This document shows positions 53,021 to 62,686 of a DNA stretch of 64,000 nucleotides, in pieces. A program made the translations under genes and the position numbers. The notes beneath the pieces were generated by a model that had not been told where the DNA came from, did not search any database, and saw nothing but the letters and a program-made list of their open reading frames with translations. The stretch's first letter is position 1. Every line of letters starts with the position of its first letter. The stretch comes from Streptomyces sp. B3I8 (lineage in GTDB: Bacteria > Actinomycetota > Actinomycetes > Streptomycetales > Streptomycetaceae). Where the stretch lies: positions 5,159,501-5,223,500 of the forward strand of contig NZ_JAUSYN010000002.1 in NCBI RefSeq assembly GCF_030816915.1, given 5' to 3'.

Positions 53021-56000
53021 GTGGCTAAGGTCCGGGTCTACGAACTCGCCAAGGAGTTCGGCGTGGAGAGCAAGGTCGTCATGGCCAAGCTCCAGGAACT
53101 CGGTGAATTCGTCCGATCGGCGTCTTCGACGATCGAGGCGCCCGTAGTGCGCAAACTGACAGATGCCTTCCAGCAGGGCGGTGGCAACGGCAAGTCCGGC
53201 GCCCGCCCCGCACCCCGTAAGGCTGCCCCCAGGCCCGCCGCGCCGTCCCCGGCGCAGGCTGCGGGCACCTCCGCCGGCCCCAGGCCGACGGGAGACCGTT
53301 CGGCTGCCCCGAAGCCGGGAGCGCCCAGGCCGCCCGCGGCCGAGCGCCCCGCACCCCCGGCGGCGTCCGCGCCGACCCCGGGTCCGCGTCCGGCGCCCAG
53401 CCCCAAGCCGGCCCCCGCGGCGCCCGCGCCGCGTCCGGCGCCGGCCACCCCGACGACACCGGAGTTCCAGGCTCCGCCGTCGGCTCCCGCCGGGCCCCGC
53501 CCCGGCGCCCGTCCCGCGCCCAAGCCCGGCTCCCGTCCGGCAGCGCCCGGTCAGGGCCAGGGCCAGGGTCAGGGGCAGGGCCAGGGTCGTCCGGCGGGTC
53601 AGGGACAGCGCCCCGGTGGCGCCGCCCCGCGTCCCGGCGGCCGCGCGGCCGGTCCGCGTCCTGGTAACAACCCGTTCACCTCCGGCGGTTCCACCGGCAT
53701 GGGGCGCCCCGCGCCCCGTCCGCAGGGCGGCCCGCGTCCCGGCGGCCCGGGTGCCCCCGGTGCCGGTCCTCGTCCGCAGTCCCCCGGCGGCCAGGGCGGT
53801 CCCCGTCCGCAGGCTCCGGGCGGCTCCCGTCCGAGCCCGGGCGGCATGCCCCGTCCGCAGGGCGGTGCCCCCCGTCCGGGCGGTCCCCGTCCGAACCCGG
53901 GCATGATGCCGCAGCGTCCCGCTGCCGGCCCGCGTCCTGGCGGTGGTGGCGGCGGCGGTCGTGGCCCCGGTGGCGGCGGTCGTCCCGGTGGTGGCGGCGG
54001 CGGTCGTCCGGGTGGCGGCGGTTTCGCCGGTCGTCCCGGTGGCGGTGGCGGCTTCGCCGGTCGTCCGGGTGCTCCGGGTGCCGGTGGTGGCGGCGGCTTC
54101 GCCGGCCGTCCCGGTGGCGGCGGTGGCCGTCCCGGCTTCGGCGGTCGTCCGGGTGGTCCCGGTGGCCGTGGTGGCACGCAGGGCGCCTTCGGTCGTCCCG
54201 GCGGTCCCGCGCGTCGTGGCCGCAAGTCGAAGCGGCAGAGGCGCCAGGAGTACGAGGCCATGCAGGCCCCGTCGGTCGGCGGCGTGATGCTGCCTCGCGG
54301 CAACGGACAGACCGTCCGCCTGTCGCGCGGTGCGTCCCTCACCGACTTCGCGGAGAAGATCAACGCCAACCCGGCGTCGCTCGTCGCCGTGATGATGAAC
54401 CTCGGCGAGATGGTCACTGCCACGCAGTCCGTCTCCGACGAGACCCTCCAGCTGCTCGCCGGCGAGATGAACTACGTCATCGAGATCGTCAGCCCGGAGG
54501 AGGAGGACCGCGAGCTGCTCGAGTCCTTCGACATCGAGTTCGGAGAGGACGAGGGCGGCGAGGAAGCACTCGTCGCGCGTCCGCCGGTCGTGACCGTCAT
54601 GGGTCACGTCGACCACGGCAAGACCCGACTGCTGGACACCATCCGCAAGACGAACGTCGTCGCGGGCGAGGCCGGCGGTATCACGCAGCACATCGGTGCG
54701 TACCAGGTCGCCACCCAGGTCAACGACGAAGAGCGCAGGATCACCTTCATCGACACCCCGGGTCACGAGGCGTTCACCGCCATGCGTGCCCGTGGTGCGA
54801 AGTCGACCGACATCGCGATCCTGGTCGTCGCGGCCAACGACGGTGTCATGCCGCAGACGGTCGAGGCGCTCAACCACGCCAAGGCGGCCGACGTCCCGAT
54901 CGTCGTCGCGGTCAACAAGATCGACGTCGAGGGTGCCGACCCGACCAAGGTGCGCGGTCAGCTCACCGAGTACGGGCTGGTGGCCGAGGAGTACGGCGGC
55001 GACACCATGTTCGTCGACATCTCCGCCAAGCAGGGCCTCAACATCGAGAGCCTGCTGGAGGCCGTGGTCCTCACCGCGGACGCCTCGCTCGACCTGCGGG
55101 CCAACCCGGAGCAGGACGCGCAGGGCATCGCGATCGAGTCCCACCTGGACCGTGGCCGCGGCGCCGTCGCGACCGTCCTGGTCCAGCGCGGCACCCTGCG
55201 GGTCGGCGACACCATGGTGGTCGGCGACGCGTACGGCCGTGTCCGGGCGATGCTCGACGACAAGGGCGAGAACGTGGAGGAGGCGGGTCCCTCGACCCCG
55301 GTCCTCGTCCTCGGTCTCACCAACGTCCCGGGTGCCGGTGACAACTTCCTCGTCGTCGACGAGGACCGCACGGCCCGGCAGATCGCCGAGAAGCGCGCGG
55401 CGCGCGAGCGCAACGCCAACTTCGCCCGCCGTGGCGTCCGGTTCTCCCTGGAGAACCTGGACGAGGCCCTCAAGGCCGGTCTGGTGCAGGAACTCAACCT
55501 CATCATCAAGGGCGACGCGTCCGGTTCGGTGGAGGCCCTCGAGTCCTCGCTGCTCCAGCTCGACGTCGGCGAAGAGGTCGACATCCGTGTCCTGCACCGC
55601 GGTGTGGGTGCGGTCACCGAGTCGGACATCGACCTGGCGACCGGATCCGACGCGATCGTCATCGGCTTCAACGTCCGGGCGGCCGGCCGTGCCGCTCAGA
55701 TGGCGGAGCGCGAAGGCGTGGACGTCCGGTACTACTCGGTCATCTACCAGGCGATCGAAGAGGTCGAGGCGGCCCTGAAGGGCATGCTGAAGCCGGAGTA
55801 CGAGGAGGTCGAGCTCGGCACGGCGGAGATCCGCGAGGTCTTCAAGTCGTCCAAGCTGGGCAACATCGCCGGTGTCCTGGTCCGCTCCGGAGAGGTCAAG
55901 CGCAACACCAAGGCGCGCCTCCTCCGCGACGGCAAGGTCATCGCGGAGAACCTCAACATCTCCGGTCTGCGTCGCTTCAAGGACGATGTCACCGAGATCC

Positions 56001-56101
56001 GCGAAGGGTTCGAGGGCGGTATCAACCTCGGAAACTACAACGACATCAAGGTCGACGACGTCATCGCGACGTACGAGATGCGAGAGAAGCCGCGCTCGTA
56101 G
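53021..56101 (+). CDS. infB: Translation initiation factor IF-2
   Basis: 1,026 residues from GTG at 53021, preceded by AAAGGAG. An N-terminal IF2_N domain ([26 protein letters not shown]) is followed by a low-complexity region of about 350 residues, first Ala/Pro-rich, then Gly/Arg-rich with FAGRPGGG repeats. A second IF2_N-like domain, the GTPase ([27 protein letters not shown]) starting near residue 522, and domains II-IV complete it. It positions initiator tRNA on the 30S subunit. The length is about 130-150 residues above E. coli IF-2 because of the linker. A very stable hairpin follows. Confidence 0.96.
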   Translation: MAKVRVYELAKEFGVESKVVMAKLQELGEFVRSASSTIEAPVVRKLTDAFQQGGGNGKSGARPAPRKAAPRPAAPSPAQAAGTSAGPRPTGDRSAAPKPGAPRPPAAERPAPPAASAPTPGPRPAPSPKPAPAAPAPRPAPATPTTPEFQAPPSAPAGPRPGARPAPKPGSRPAAPGQGQGQGQGQGQGRPAGQGQRPGGAAPRPGGRAAGPRPGNNPFTSGGSTGMGRPAPRPQGGPRPGGPGAPGAGPRPQSPGGQGGPRPQAPGGSRPSPGGMPRPQGGAPRPGGPRPNPGMMPQRPAAGPRPGGGGGGGRGPGGGGRPGGGGGGRPGGGGFAGRPGGGGGFAGRPGAPGAGGGGGFAGRPGGGGGRPGFGGRPGGPGGRGGTQGAFGRPGGPARRGRKSKRQRRQEYEAMQAPSVGGVMLPRGNGQTVRLSRGASLTDFAEKINANPASLVAVMMNLGEMVTATQSVSDETLQLLAGEMNYVIEIVSPEEEDRELLESFDIEFGEDEGGEEALVARPPVVTVMGHVDHGKTRLLDTIRKTNVVAGEAGGITQHIGAYQVATQVNDEERRITFIDTPGHEAFTAMRARGAKSTDIAILVVAANDGVMPQTVEALNHAKAADVPIVVAVNKIDVEGADPTKVRGQLTEYGLVAEEYGGDTMFVDISAKQGLNIESLLEAVVLTADASLDLRANPEQDAQGIAIESHLDRGRGAVATVLVQRGTLRVGDTMVVGDAYGRVRAMLDDKGENVEEAGPSTPVLVLGLTNVPGAGDNFLVVDEDRTARQIAEKRAARERNANFARRGVRFSLENLDEALKAGLVQELNLIIKGDASGSVEALESSLLQLDVGEEVDIRVLHRGVGAVTESDIDLATGSDAIVIGFNVRAAGRAAQMAEREGVDVRYYSVIYQAIEEVEAALKGMLKPEYEEVELGTAEIREVFKSSKLGNIAGVLVRSGEVKRNTKARLLRDGKVIAENLNISGLRRFKDDVTEIREGFEGGINLGNYNDIKVDDVIATYEMREKPRS

Positions 56102-56120
56102 GCACGACGGCGGCTCCACC

Positions 56121-56156
56121 GGTTCCCCGCGTCCCCGAAAGGGGGCGCGGGGAACC
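56121..56156 (+). terminator. GAAA-capped hairpin after infB (member of dispersed repeat family)
   Basis: 16-base arms (56121-56136 and 56141-56156) with one G-T pair and a GAAA tetraloop, 20 bases after the infB stop. It contains the GGTTCCCCGCG/CGCGGGGAACC core of the dispersed repeat. Confidence 0.8.
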
Positions 56157-56393
56157 GCGCGAGCGGCGGCGACGCACTCGCACGGACGCCTGTGCCCGCA
56201 CCGCCCCCGGGTGACCGACGGGGGCGCGGCTTTCGGGGACGGCCGCCCTTCGACGGACGGCAGGGCGTGGGCGGCGGGGCGCCGGGGCGAAAAACCCCGG
56301 CCGCCGCCGGCCAGGACAGGTACCGTGCTGGGGTCCGGCCGATCACCGGCCCGGCCTTCCGATCCCGCGCCGGCGGGTCATCCGGCAGCACAC

Positions 56394-56690
56394 ATGTATG
56401 TGGGGACCCTGTCCTTCGACCTCCTCCTCGGTGACGTCCACTCGCTGAAGGAAAAACGCGCCGTCGTCCGCCCCATCGTGGCCGAACTCCAGCGCAAGCA
56501 CGCCGTGAGCGCGGCCGAGGTCGACCACCTCGACCTGCACCGCAGAGCCGGCATCGGCCTCGCGGTGGTCTCCGGCGACGCCACCCACCTCACCGATGTA
56601 CTCGACCGGTGCGAACGGCTCGTCGCCGCCCGCCCGGAAGTGGAGCTGCTGTCCGTGCGCCGGCGCTTCCACGGCGAGGACGACGACTGA
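56394..56690 (+). CDS. DUF503 (YlxP) family protein
   Basis: 98 residues from ATG at 56394. The sequence MYVGTLSFDLLLGDVHSLKEKRAVVRPIVAELQRK is the signature of the DUF503/YlxP family, a small alpha/beta protein related to ribosome assembly by its constant place between infB and rbfA. It ends 64 bases before rbfA. Confidence 0.9.
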   Translation: MYVGTLSFDLLLGDVHSLKEKRAVVRPIVAELQRKHAVSAAEVDHLDLHRRAGIGLAVVSGDATHLTDVLDRCERLVAARPEVELLSVRRRFHGEDDD

Positions 56691-56754
56691 ACCGGTCATC
56701 CGCGTTCACTCGCGACAAGAACACGAAGAAACACGAAGAACGGGAGACGGACCA

Positions 56755-57213
56755 GTGGCCGACAACGCGCGGGCGAAAAGGCTGGCGGACCTCATCCGAG
56801 AGGTGGTGGCCCAGAAGCTGCAGCGCGGGATCAAGGACCCGCGGCTCGGCTCGCACGTCACCATCACGGACACCCGGGTCACCGGGGACCTGCGGGAGGC
56901 GACCGTCTTCTACACGGTGTACGGCGACGACGAGGAGCGCCAGGCCGCCGCGGCGGGTCTGGAGAGCGCCAAGGGCATCCTGCGCTCCGAGGTCGGCAAG
57001 GCGGCCGGGGTGAAGTTCACGCCCACCCTCGCCTTCGTCGCGGACGCCCTGCCCGACACCGCCAAGACCATCGAGGACCTCCTCGACAAGGCACGGGCCT
57101 CGGACGAGAAGGTGCGCGAGTCGGCCACCGGCGCCCAGTACGCCGGTGAGCCCGACCCCTACCGCAAGCCCGACTCCGAGGACACCGACGAGACGGACGA
57201 CACCACCGAATGA
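56755..57213 (+). CDS. rbfA: 30S ribosome-binding factor A
   Basis: 152 residues from GTG at 56755, preceded by GGGAG. The KH-like fold is visible in ARAKRLADLIREVVAQKLQRGIKDPRLG, VTITDTRVTGDLREATVFYTVYGDD and GVKFTPTLAFVADALPD. It helps process the 16S 5' end. The acidic tail EDTDETDDTTE is variable. The stop overlaps the truB start by four bases. Confidence 0.94.
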   Translation: MADNARAKRLADLIREVVAQKLQRGIKDPRLGSHVTITDTRVTGDLREATVFYTVYGDDEERQAAAAGLESAKGILRSEVGKAAGVKFTPTLAFVADALPDTAKTIEDLLDKARASDEKVRESATGAQYAGEPDPYRKPDSEDTDETDDTTE

Positions 57214-58115
57214 CCCAGCAGCACACCACGCCCGACGGCCTCGTCATCGTCGACAAGCCGTCGGGCTTCACCTCGCACGACGTCGTCGCCAAGATGCGCG
57301 GCATCGCCCGGACCCGCCGCGTCGGCCACGCGGGCACCCTCGACCCCATGGCGACGGGCGTGCTCGTCCTCGGCGTCGAGCGGGCCACCAAGCTCCTCGG
57401 CCACCTCGCGCTGACCGAGAAGGAATACCTCGGCACCGTCCGGCTCGGCCAGAGCACCCTCACCGACGACGCCGAGGGCGACCTCACGGCGTCCACGGAC
57501 GCCTCCGGGATCACCCGGGAGGCCGTCGAAGCCGGTGTCGCCGCGCTGACGGGCGACATCATGCAGGTCCCCTCCAAGGTGAGCGCCATCAAGATCAACG
57601 GCGTGCGCTCCTACAAGAGGGCCCGCGACGGCGAGGAGTTCGACATCCCGGCCCGCCCGGTGACGGTCTCGTCCTTCGCCGTGCACGACGTACGGGACGC
57701 GGTCGCCGAGAACGGCACGCCGGTGCTCGACCTGGTGGTGTCCGTCGTCTGCTCCTCCGGCACCTACATCCGGGCCCTCGCCCGTGACCTGGGCGCCGGC
57801 CTCGGCGTCGGCGGCCACCTCACCGCACTGCGCCGGACGCGCGTGGGGCCGTACCGGATCGACGCGGCCCACACGCTGGAGCAGTTGCAGAAGGAGCTGA
57901 CCGTGCTGCCGCTCGCCGACGCGGCCACCGCCGCGTTCCCGCGCTGGGACCTCGACGAGCGCCGCACCAGGCTGGCCGTCAACGGCGTACGCCTGGAGAT
58001 GCCGGGCGAGTACGCCGGCGCCGGCCCCGTGGCGGTCTTCGACCCGGTGGGGCGCTTCGTGGCTCTGGTGGAGGAACAGAAGGGCAAGGCGAAGAGCCTG
58101 GCGATGTTCGGCTGA
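57210..58115 (+). CDS. truB: tRNA pseudouridine-55 synthase
   Basis: 301 residues. Catalytic Asp is in HAGTLDPMATGVLV, with KPSGFTSHDVV at the start, YLGTVRLGQSTLTDDAEGD, and VVCSSGTYIRALARDLG. The C-terminal PUA-like part is short. It forms Psi55 in the tRNA T-loop. It is coupled to rbfA and followed by a long perfect hairpin at 58283-58331. Confidence 0.95.
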   Translation: MTQQHTTPDGLVIVDKPSGFTSHDVVAKMRGIARTRRVGHAGTLDPMATGVLVLGVERATKLLGHLALTEKEYLGTVRLGQSTLTDDAEGDLTASTDASGITREAVEAGVAALTGDIMQVPSKVSAIKINGVRSYKRARDGEEFDIPARPVTVSSFAVHDVRDAVAENGTPVLDLVVSVVCSSGTYIRALARDLGAGLGVGGHLTALRRTRVGPYRIDAAHTLEQLQKELTVLPLADAATAAFPRWDLDERRTRLAVNGVRLEMPGEYAGAGPVAVFDPVGRFVALVEEQKGKAKSLAMFG

Positions 58116-58510
58116 CGGGCGACGGCTGAGAGCCGAGGCCGACGGGCCGAGAGCTGACGCCTGACGCCTGACGTCCGACGCCTGGTGCCAGGGGTCGTCG
58201 CTGACGGCCGGTGTGGCTTCAGTACCGGCCTGTGCCTCGGCCTCCGCCCCGGCCTCCGCCTCGGCCGCCGTCCGAGGCTCGTCCGTGGAGCGGCGATCAC
58301 GTAGGCGTACCTCGTGATCGCCGCTCCACGGTCCCCCTCGGTTCCCCCTCACCAAGGTGTATCCGTCCGTGCGCGATCCGTCACCCCTTCGGGCGGGCGC
58401 TCGGAGTGAACCAGGGGAGTGGAAGGGGGCGCGTTCGCTCCGAACGGTGTTCTGCCGATCACCGCCCGCCTACCGTCGGGGGCGAACGCACGGCGGGAGG
58501 TACGACGAAC
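58116..58510. other. Intergenic region after truB
   Basis: 395 bases without a gene. The first part has repeats of GACGCCT and GGCCTCCGCC. A 19-bp perfect inverted repeat lies at 58283-58331. The remaining 180 bases probably hold the promoter of the next gene. Confidence 0.5.
58283..58331. terminator. Long perfect hairpin after truB
   Basis: 19-base arms CCGTGGAGCGGCGATCACG (58283-58301) and its exact complement (58313-58331), with an 11-base loop in which AGG and CCT can add three more pairs. Confidence 0.75.
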
Positions 58511-61357
58511 ATGGCGGCACGGGACGGCGCCCTCATCGGGCTCCACGCCCCGGCGCCCACCGCGGATGTCCTCGTACAGATCTTCGATCCGGCCGGGCGG
58601 CCGCGGGGCACCGGCTTCGCCGTGGACCACGAGGGCACGCTCGTCACCAGCCACGAGGCGGTCGACGGCCCGTCCCGACTGTTCCTGCGGGCCGGCGGCG
58701 CCACCGCCGAGGTCACCGGCGCGGCGATCACCCCACTGCCACGGCTCGGCCTCGCCCTCCTGCGCGCCCGGGAGCTGCGCCCGCGTCCGCTGCCGGTGGC
58801 CGCCCGCAGGGAGATCGACCGGGGTGCCTACGTCCGGATCGCCGCCGGGGGTTGGCGCGAGGCACGCGTCCTCGGCACGGCCACCGCCACGTACACGGCG
58901 TCGGAGGGCCCTCAACTCCTCGACGGCGCGCTGGAACTCGCCATCGGCACGGCGGGCACCGACGCGCTGCGCCCCGGCGGGGGAGCGGCAGGCGGACCCG
59001 TGCTCGACCCGGCGACCGGCGCCGTCCTCGGCGTCCTCGGCACCGCCCTGCACACCGCGCACCGGACGGCGGGGTTCGCGGTGCCGCTGCCCGGCGCGGG
59101 CGGCCCGCTCGCCGCACTCCTCGCCCGCAACGCGGCGACCGTACCGGCGTACGGGGCGGACCTGAACCTCGCGGGTGCGGCACGACTGACGGCGGCCGCG
59201 TCGGAGGCGCGGACCCCCGCGGTGGGCCCGGAGCGGGTGCCGCGCGCGGAGGCCGCCCGGTACCTGGAGGCCTTCGCGGACGGCGGGGCGGGGGCGGCCG
59301 GTGCCGCCGGCGTACTGGCCCTGGTCGGACCCCCGGGCAGCGGGCGTACGACCGAACTCGCCGCGCTGGCCGCCCACCGTGCCGCCGGACCCGAACCGTC
59401 CCCCACGCTGTGGCTGCGCGGATCCGACCTGCGCGCCGCCGACTCCTCGGTGTCCGCCGCGGCGTCCCGCGCGCTGACCGGGGTTCCTGTGGGGCCCGGT
59501 GTCACCGGGATGCCTGGGATGCCTGGGACGTCCGGGGCGCCCGAAGCGGGCACGCCGTGCGTCGACGATCTGCGACCGGAGAGGCCGGCCCGGGTCGCCC
59601 GCGAGGGCGGTCGCCCCCTGCTGCTCCTCCTGGACGCGCCGGAGGAGATGCCGGACGTGTTGGCCGAGCGGCTGCCGCAGTGGGCGGCGGCGACGGCCGA
59701 GTGGCTGACGGCCACCGGCACCCGCCTGATCCTGGCCTGCCGCCCCGAGTACTGGGAACGGCTGGGGGCCGAGTTCCCCGAGGCGCTGCTGTACGGGCGG
59801 GTGACACCCCGGGGTCGGCCCCTGCCGTCCCTCCCTCCGTGCGTGGCCCTCGGCGACCTCACCCCCGACGAGGCCCGTCTCGCCGGTTCCCGGTACGGCA
59901 TTCCCGACACCGCCCTCGCCCCCGCAGACGCCCGGCACCCGCTCACCCTGCGCCTCCTCGCCGAAGTACGGGCGGAGTTCGGGGAGTCCGGGGAGTCCGG
60001 CGAGTTCGAGGCGCCCGCGGGTCGCCCCGACCGGCACGAGGTCCTCTCCGCCCACCTGGACCTCGTCTGCCTCCGCATCGCCATCCGCGTCGCCGCCCGA
60101 CTCGCCGCCCCCGGCCACCCGCGCGGCACGGCCGTACGCCGGCTCGCCGCCCGGGTGGCCGGCCAGGTGCACGCGGCGGCGCGGCGCTGCCTCGGCCCCG
60201 GCCAGGGCGCGCTGGACCGGGCCTCCTTCGACCTGCTGTTCTCCGGGCCGGCCACCGCGCGCCCCGGTGCCGGCCGCGACACTGGCGACTGGGGCCCCGC
60301 CGTACTGGCCGAGGGCCTGTTCGTCCCCACGGGCGACGGCCACCGCTTCGCCCACGAGGAACTCGGCGACTGGCTCCAGGGCCAGCACCTGGACGTGGAG
60401 GCCGCGCTGGACGCCCTCGTGCTCCGCGGGGCGTCGTACTCGGCGGCCTCCGGGACCGAGTGGTACGGCGCGGCACAGCGTCCGGCGGGCGGGCCGGCGG
60501 CGTCACCGCCCGTGCCGCCCGCCCCCTCCGTGCCGCCTCACCGCATCGGCCCGGTCGTGGAGGCGCTGCTGCTCCTCGCCCGCGACCGCGGCACCGCCGA
60601 ACTCACCTACCGGCTCGGCCGGTTGGTCGATGCCCTGGAAGTGCTGATGCCCGCGGAGCCGCCCGCGTCCGGCGTCTGTCCGCCTCCGGGCACCCCACTC
60701 TGGTGGGCCGTCCGCCTGCTCACCGGGACCCTGCTCCGGGTGCCGGACGCCACCCCGTACACAGGCGTGCTCGACCGGCTCGCCCGGCGCGTCCTCGCCC
60801 GGTACGCCCAAGCACGGCCCGTGCCGCCCGAGTTCGGGCCCGCTCTGTGGGAGGCCGTCCGCCTGCGGCCCGCCGAACGGTTCGACCTGCTGCGCCGCCT
60901 GGTCGTCACGGACCCGGCCCCGGGGGCTCCCGGGACCCCCGCGTGCCCCCGCTTCCTGGACGCCGCCGCGCGGCTGCTGGCGGCCGACCCCGTCGCCGTA
61001 CAGCCGCAGCTCACCCGCTGGTTCGAGGACGACCGCCCGCTGCCCGCGACCCCGCACGCGACCGTGGCCACGGCCGCCCAGGCCCTGCTCCACACGCACC
61101 GCCACCGCGCTCTCGACCACCTGACCGAGGCCCTGGCCGACAGCGCCCACCCGCGCGGCGACGAACTCCTCGCCGTTCTCGCCGAGGAGGAACCGTCCGC
61201 CGTGCGACGCGCCGTCGAACGCTGGGCGCGCGACGAACGCCCCGAGCGCCGGGCGGCGGCGGTGCGCTACGCGCCGCACGCCCGCACGCGGGAGGCCGGC
61301 CGGGCCCTGCCGCACCGCACGTCCCCCGCCCTTCCGGCCGGGGCGGCCACCCGGTGA
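58511..61357 (+). CDS. Degenerate trypsin-like domain fused to P-loop NTPase (function unknown)
   Basis: 948 residues from ATG at 58511. Residues 20-205 have a trypsin-like serine-protease layout: GTGFAVDHEGTLVTSHEAV with His48, then RLGLALLRA where the catalytic Asp is replaced by Gly80, and GGGAAGGPVLDPATGAVLG where the catalytic Ser is Ala160. Residues 268-480 form an NTPase: Walker A-like GPPGSGRTT (Arg279 replaces Lys), Walker B-like PLLLLLDAPEE (Asp375) and a STAND/AAA-type TRLILACRPEYW. The remaining 450 residues are helical and Leu/Arg-rich, possibly a repeat scaffold. It lies between truB and ribF in the same direction. Confidence 0.75.
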   Translation: MAARDGALIGLHAPAPTADVLVQIFDPAGRPRGTGFAVDHEGTLVTSHEAVDGPSRLFLRAGGATAEVTGAAITPLPRLGLALLRARELRPRPLPVAARREIDRGAYVRIAAGGWREARVLGTATATYTASEGPQLLDGALELAIGTAGTDALRPGGGAAGGPVLDPATGAVLGVLGTALHTAHRTAGFAVPLPGAGGPLAALLARNAATVPAYGADLNLAGAARLTAAASEARTPAVGPERVPRAEAARYLEAFADGGAGAAGAAGVLALVGPPGSGRTTELAALAAHRAAGPEPSPTLWLRGSDLRAADSSVSAAASRALTGVPVGPGVTGMPGMPGTSGAPEAGTPCVDDLRPERPARVAREGGRPLLLLLDAPEEMPDVLAERLPQWAAATAEWLTATGTRLILACRPEYWERLGAEFPEALLYGRVTPRGRPLPSLPPCVALGDLTPDEARLAGSRYGIPDTALAPADARHPLTLRLLAEVRAEFGESGESGEFEAPAGRPDRHEVLSAHLDLVCLRIAIRVAARLAAPGHPRGTAVRRLAARVAGQVHAAARRCLGPGQGALDRASFDLLFSGPATARPGAGRDTGDWGPAVLAEGLFVPTGDGHRFAHEELGDWLQGQHLDVEAALDALVLRGASYSAASGTEWYGAAQRPAGGPAASPPVPPAPSVPPHRIGPVVEALLLLARDRGTAELTYRLGRLVDALEVLMPAEPPASGVCPPPGTPLWWAVRLLTGTLLRVPDATPYTGVLDRLARRVLARYAQARPVPPEFGPALWEAVRLRPAERFDLLRRLVVTDPAPGAPGTPACPRFLDAAARLLAADPVAVQPQLTRWFEDDRPLPATPHATVATAAQALLHTHRHRALDHLTEALADSAHPRGDELLAVLAEEEPSAVRRAVERWARDERPERRAAAVRYAPHARTREAGRALPHRTSPALPAGAATR

Positions 61358-61468
61358 CCGTGCCCACGCTCCGGGCATGGCACCCTTGGACCTGCGCAGG
61401 AGAGGCCTCCGTGCGAGGCGGAGCAGATCAGACGAACACGAACACAGGTTCGACGAGGAGCGGTCACA

Positions 61469-62422
61469 GTGCAGCGCTGGCGTGGCTTGGAGGACATCCC
61501 CCAGGACTGGGGGCGCAGCGTCGTCACCATCGGCTCCTACGACGGAGTCCACCGTGGACATCAGCTGATCATCCGGCACGCCGTGGAGCGCGCCCGCGAG
61601 CTGGGCGTTCCCTCGGTCGTCGTCACCTTCGACCCGCACCCCAGCGAGGTCGTGCGTCCGGGCAGTCACCCGCCGCTGCTCGCCCCGCACCACCGGCGCG
61701 CCGAACTGATGGCCGACCTGGGCGTGGACGCGGTGCTGGTGCTCCCGTTCACCAAGGAGTTCTCCAAGCTCTCGCCGGCCGACTTCGTCGTCAAGGTGCT
61801 CGTCGACAAGCTGCACGCCAAGGCGGTCGTCGAGGGCCCGAACTTCCGCTTCGGCCACAGGGCCGCGGGCAACGTGGCCTTCCTGACCGAACAGGGCAAG
61901 ACGTACGACTTCGAGGTCGAGGTCGTCGACCTGTACGTGCGCGGTGAGGCGGGCGGCGGCGAACCGTTCTCCTCGACGCTCACCCGGCGGCTGGTCGCCG
62001 AGGGCGACATGGCCGGGGCCCGCGAGATTCTCGGCCGCCCGCACCGGGTGGAGGGCGTCGTCGTGCGCGGCGCCCAACGGGGCCGTGACCTCGGCTTCCC
62101 CACGGCCAACGTCGAGACCCTCCCGCACACCGCGATCCCGGCGGACGGCGTCTACGCAGGCTGGCTGCACGTCGGCGAGGAGGCGATGCCGGCCGCGATC
62201 TCCGTCGGCACGAACCCCCAGTTCGACGGCACGGAACGCACGGTCGAGGCCTACGCGATCGACCGCGTCGGCCTCGACCTCTACGGCCTGCACGTCGCCG
62301 TCGACTTCCTGTCCTACGTCCGCGGCCAGGCCACCTTCGACTCCCTCGAAGCCCTCATGACCCAGATGACCCACGACGTCGACCACTGCCGCCGACTCCT
62401 CACGGAGCAGCCCCACTCCTGA
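61469..62422 (+). CDS. ribF: Bifunctional riboflavin kinase/FAD synthetase
   Basis: 317 residues from GTG at 61469, preceded by GAGGAG. The N-terminal adenylyltransferase domain has SVVTIGSYDGVHRGHQ (HxGH motif), FDPHP and PNFRFGHRAAGN. The C-terminal kinase domain has GRDLGFPTANV and GTERTVEAYAID. It converts riboflavin to FMN and FAD. Its position after the truB region is conserved in bacteria. About 265 bases of GC-rich sequence separate it from the convergent ATPase gene. Confidence 0.95.
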   Translation: MQRWRGLEDIPQDWGRSVVTIGSYDGVHRGHQLIIRHAVERARELGVPSVVVTFDPHPSEVVRPGSHPPLLAPHHRRAELMADLGVDAVLVLPFTKEFSKLSPADFVVKVLVDKLHAKAVVEGPNFRFGHRAAGNVAFLTEQGKTYDFEVEVVDLYVRGEAGGGEPFSSTLTRRLVAEGDMAGAREILGRPHRVEGVVVRGAQRGRDLGFPTANVETLPHTAIPADGVYAGWLHVGEEAMPAAISVGTNPQFDGTERTVEAYAIDRVGLDLYGLHVAVDFLSYVRGQATFDSLEALMTQMTHDVDHCRRLLTEQPHS

Positions 62423-62686
62423 CCCTTCCGAGGCCCCTTCCGAGGGGGCCGACATCTCGGGGGTCCAGGGGGCGGAGCCCCCTCGGGGGCACCCTGCCGG
62501 GCCTGAGGGCGAAGCCCTGCACGTCCGTGGGCAGGGACACAGCCCCCACGGACGTGAAAGGGCACGGACCCGCGTGGGGGCAGGGGGCCACAGCCCCCGC
62601 CGGGGTCGAAGGGGCGGAGCCCCTGGAGGACGGGAAGGGCAGGGGCGGCGGGGGCGAAAACCCCCACCCGCACCCCCACCCACCCC
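62423..62686. other. Convergent intergenic region
   Basis: 264 bases between ribF and the MinD-like gene. It contains C- and G-rich inverted tracts such as GGGGCGGAGCCCC, which occurs twice (near 62470 and 62612), that can serve as bidirectional terminators. No gene. Confidence 0.4.

Noticed and set aside
52979..56119. 1,046-codon frame antisense to infB
   Set aside because: It is the shadow of IF-2, with Thr/Gly-rich low-complexity sequence and no domain.
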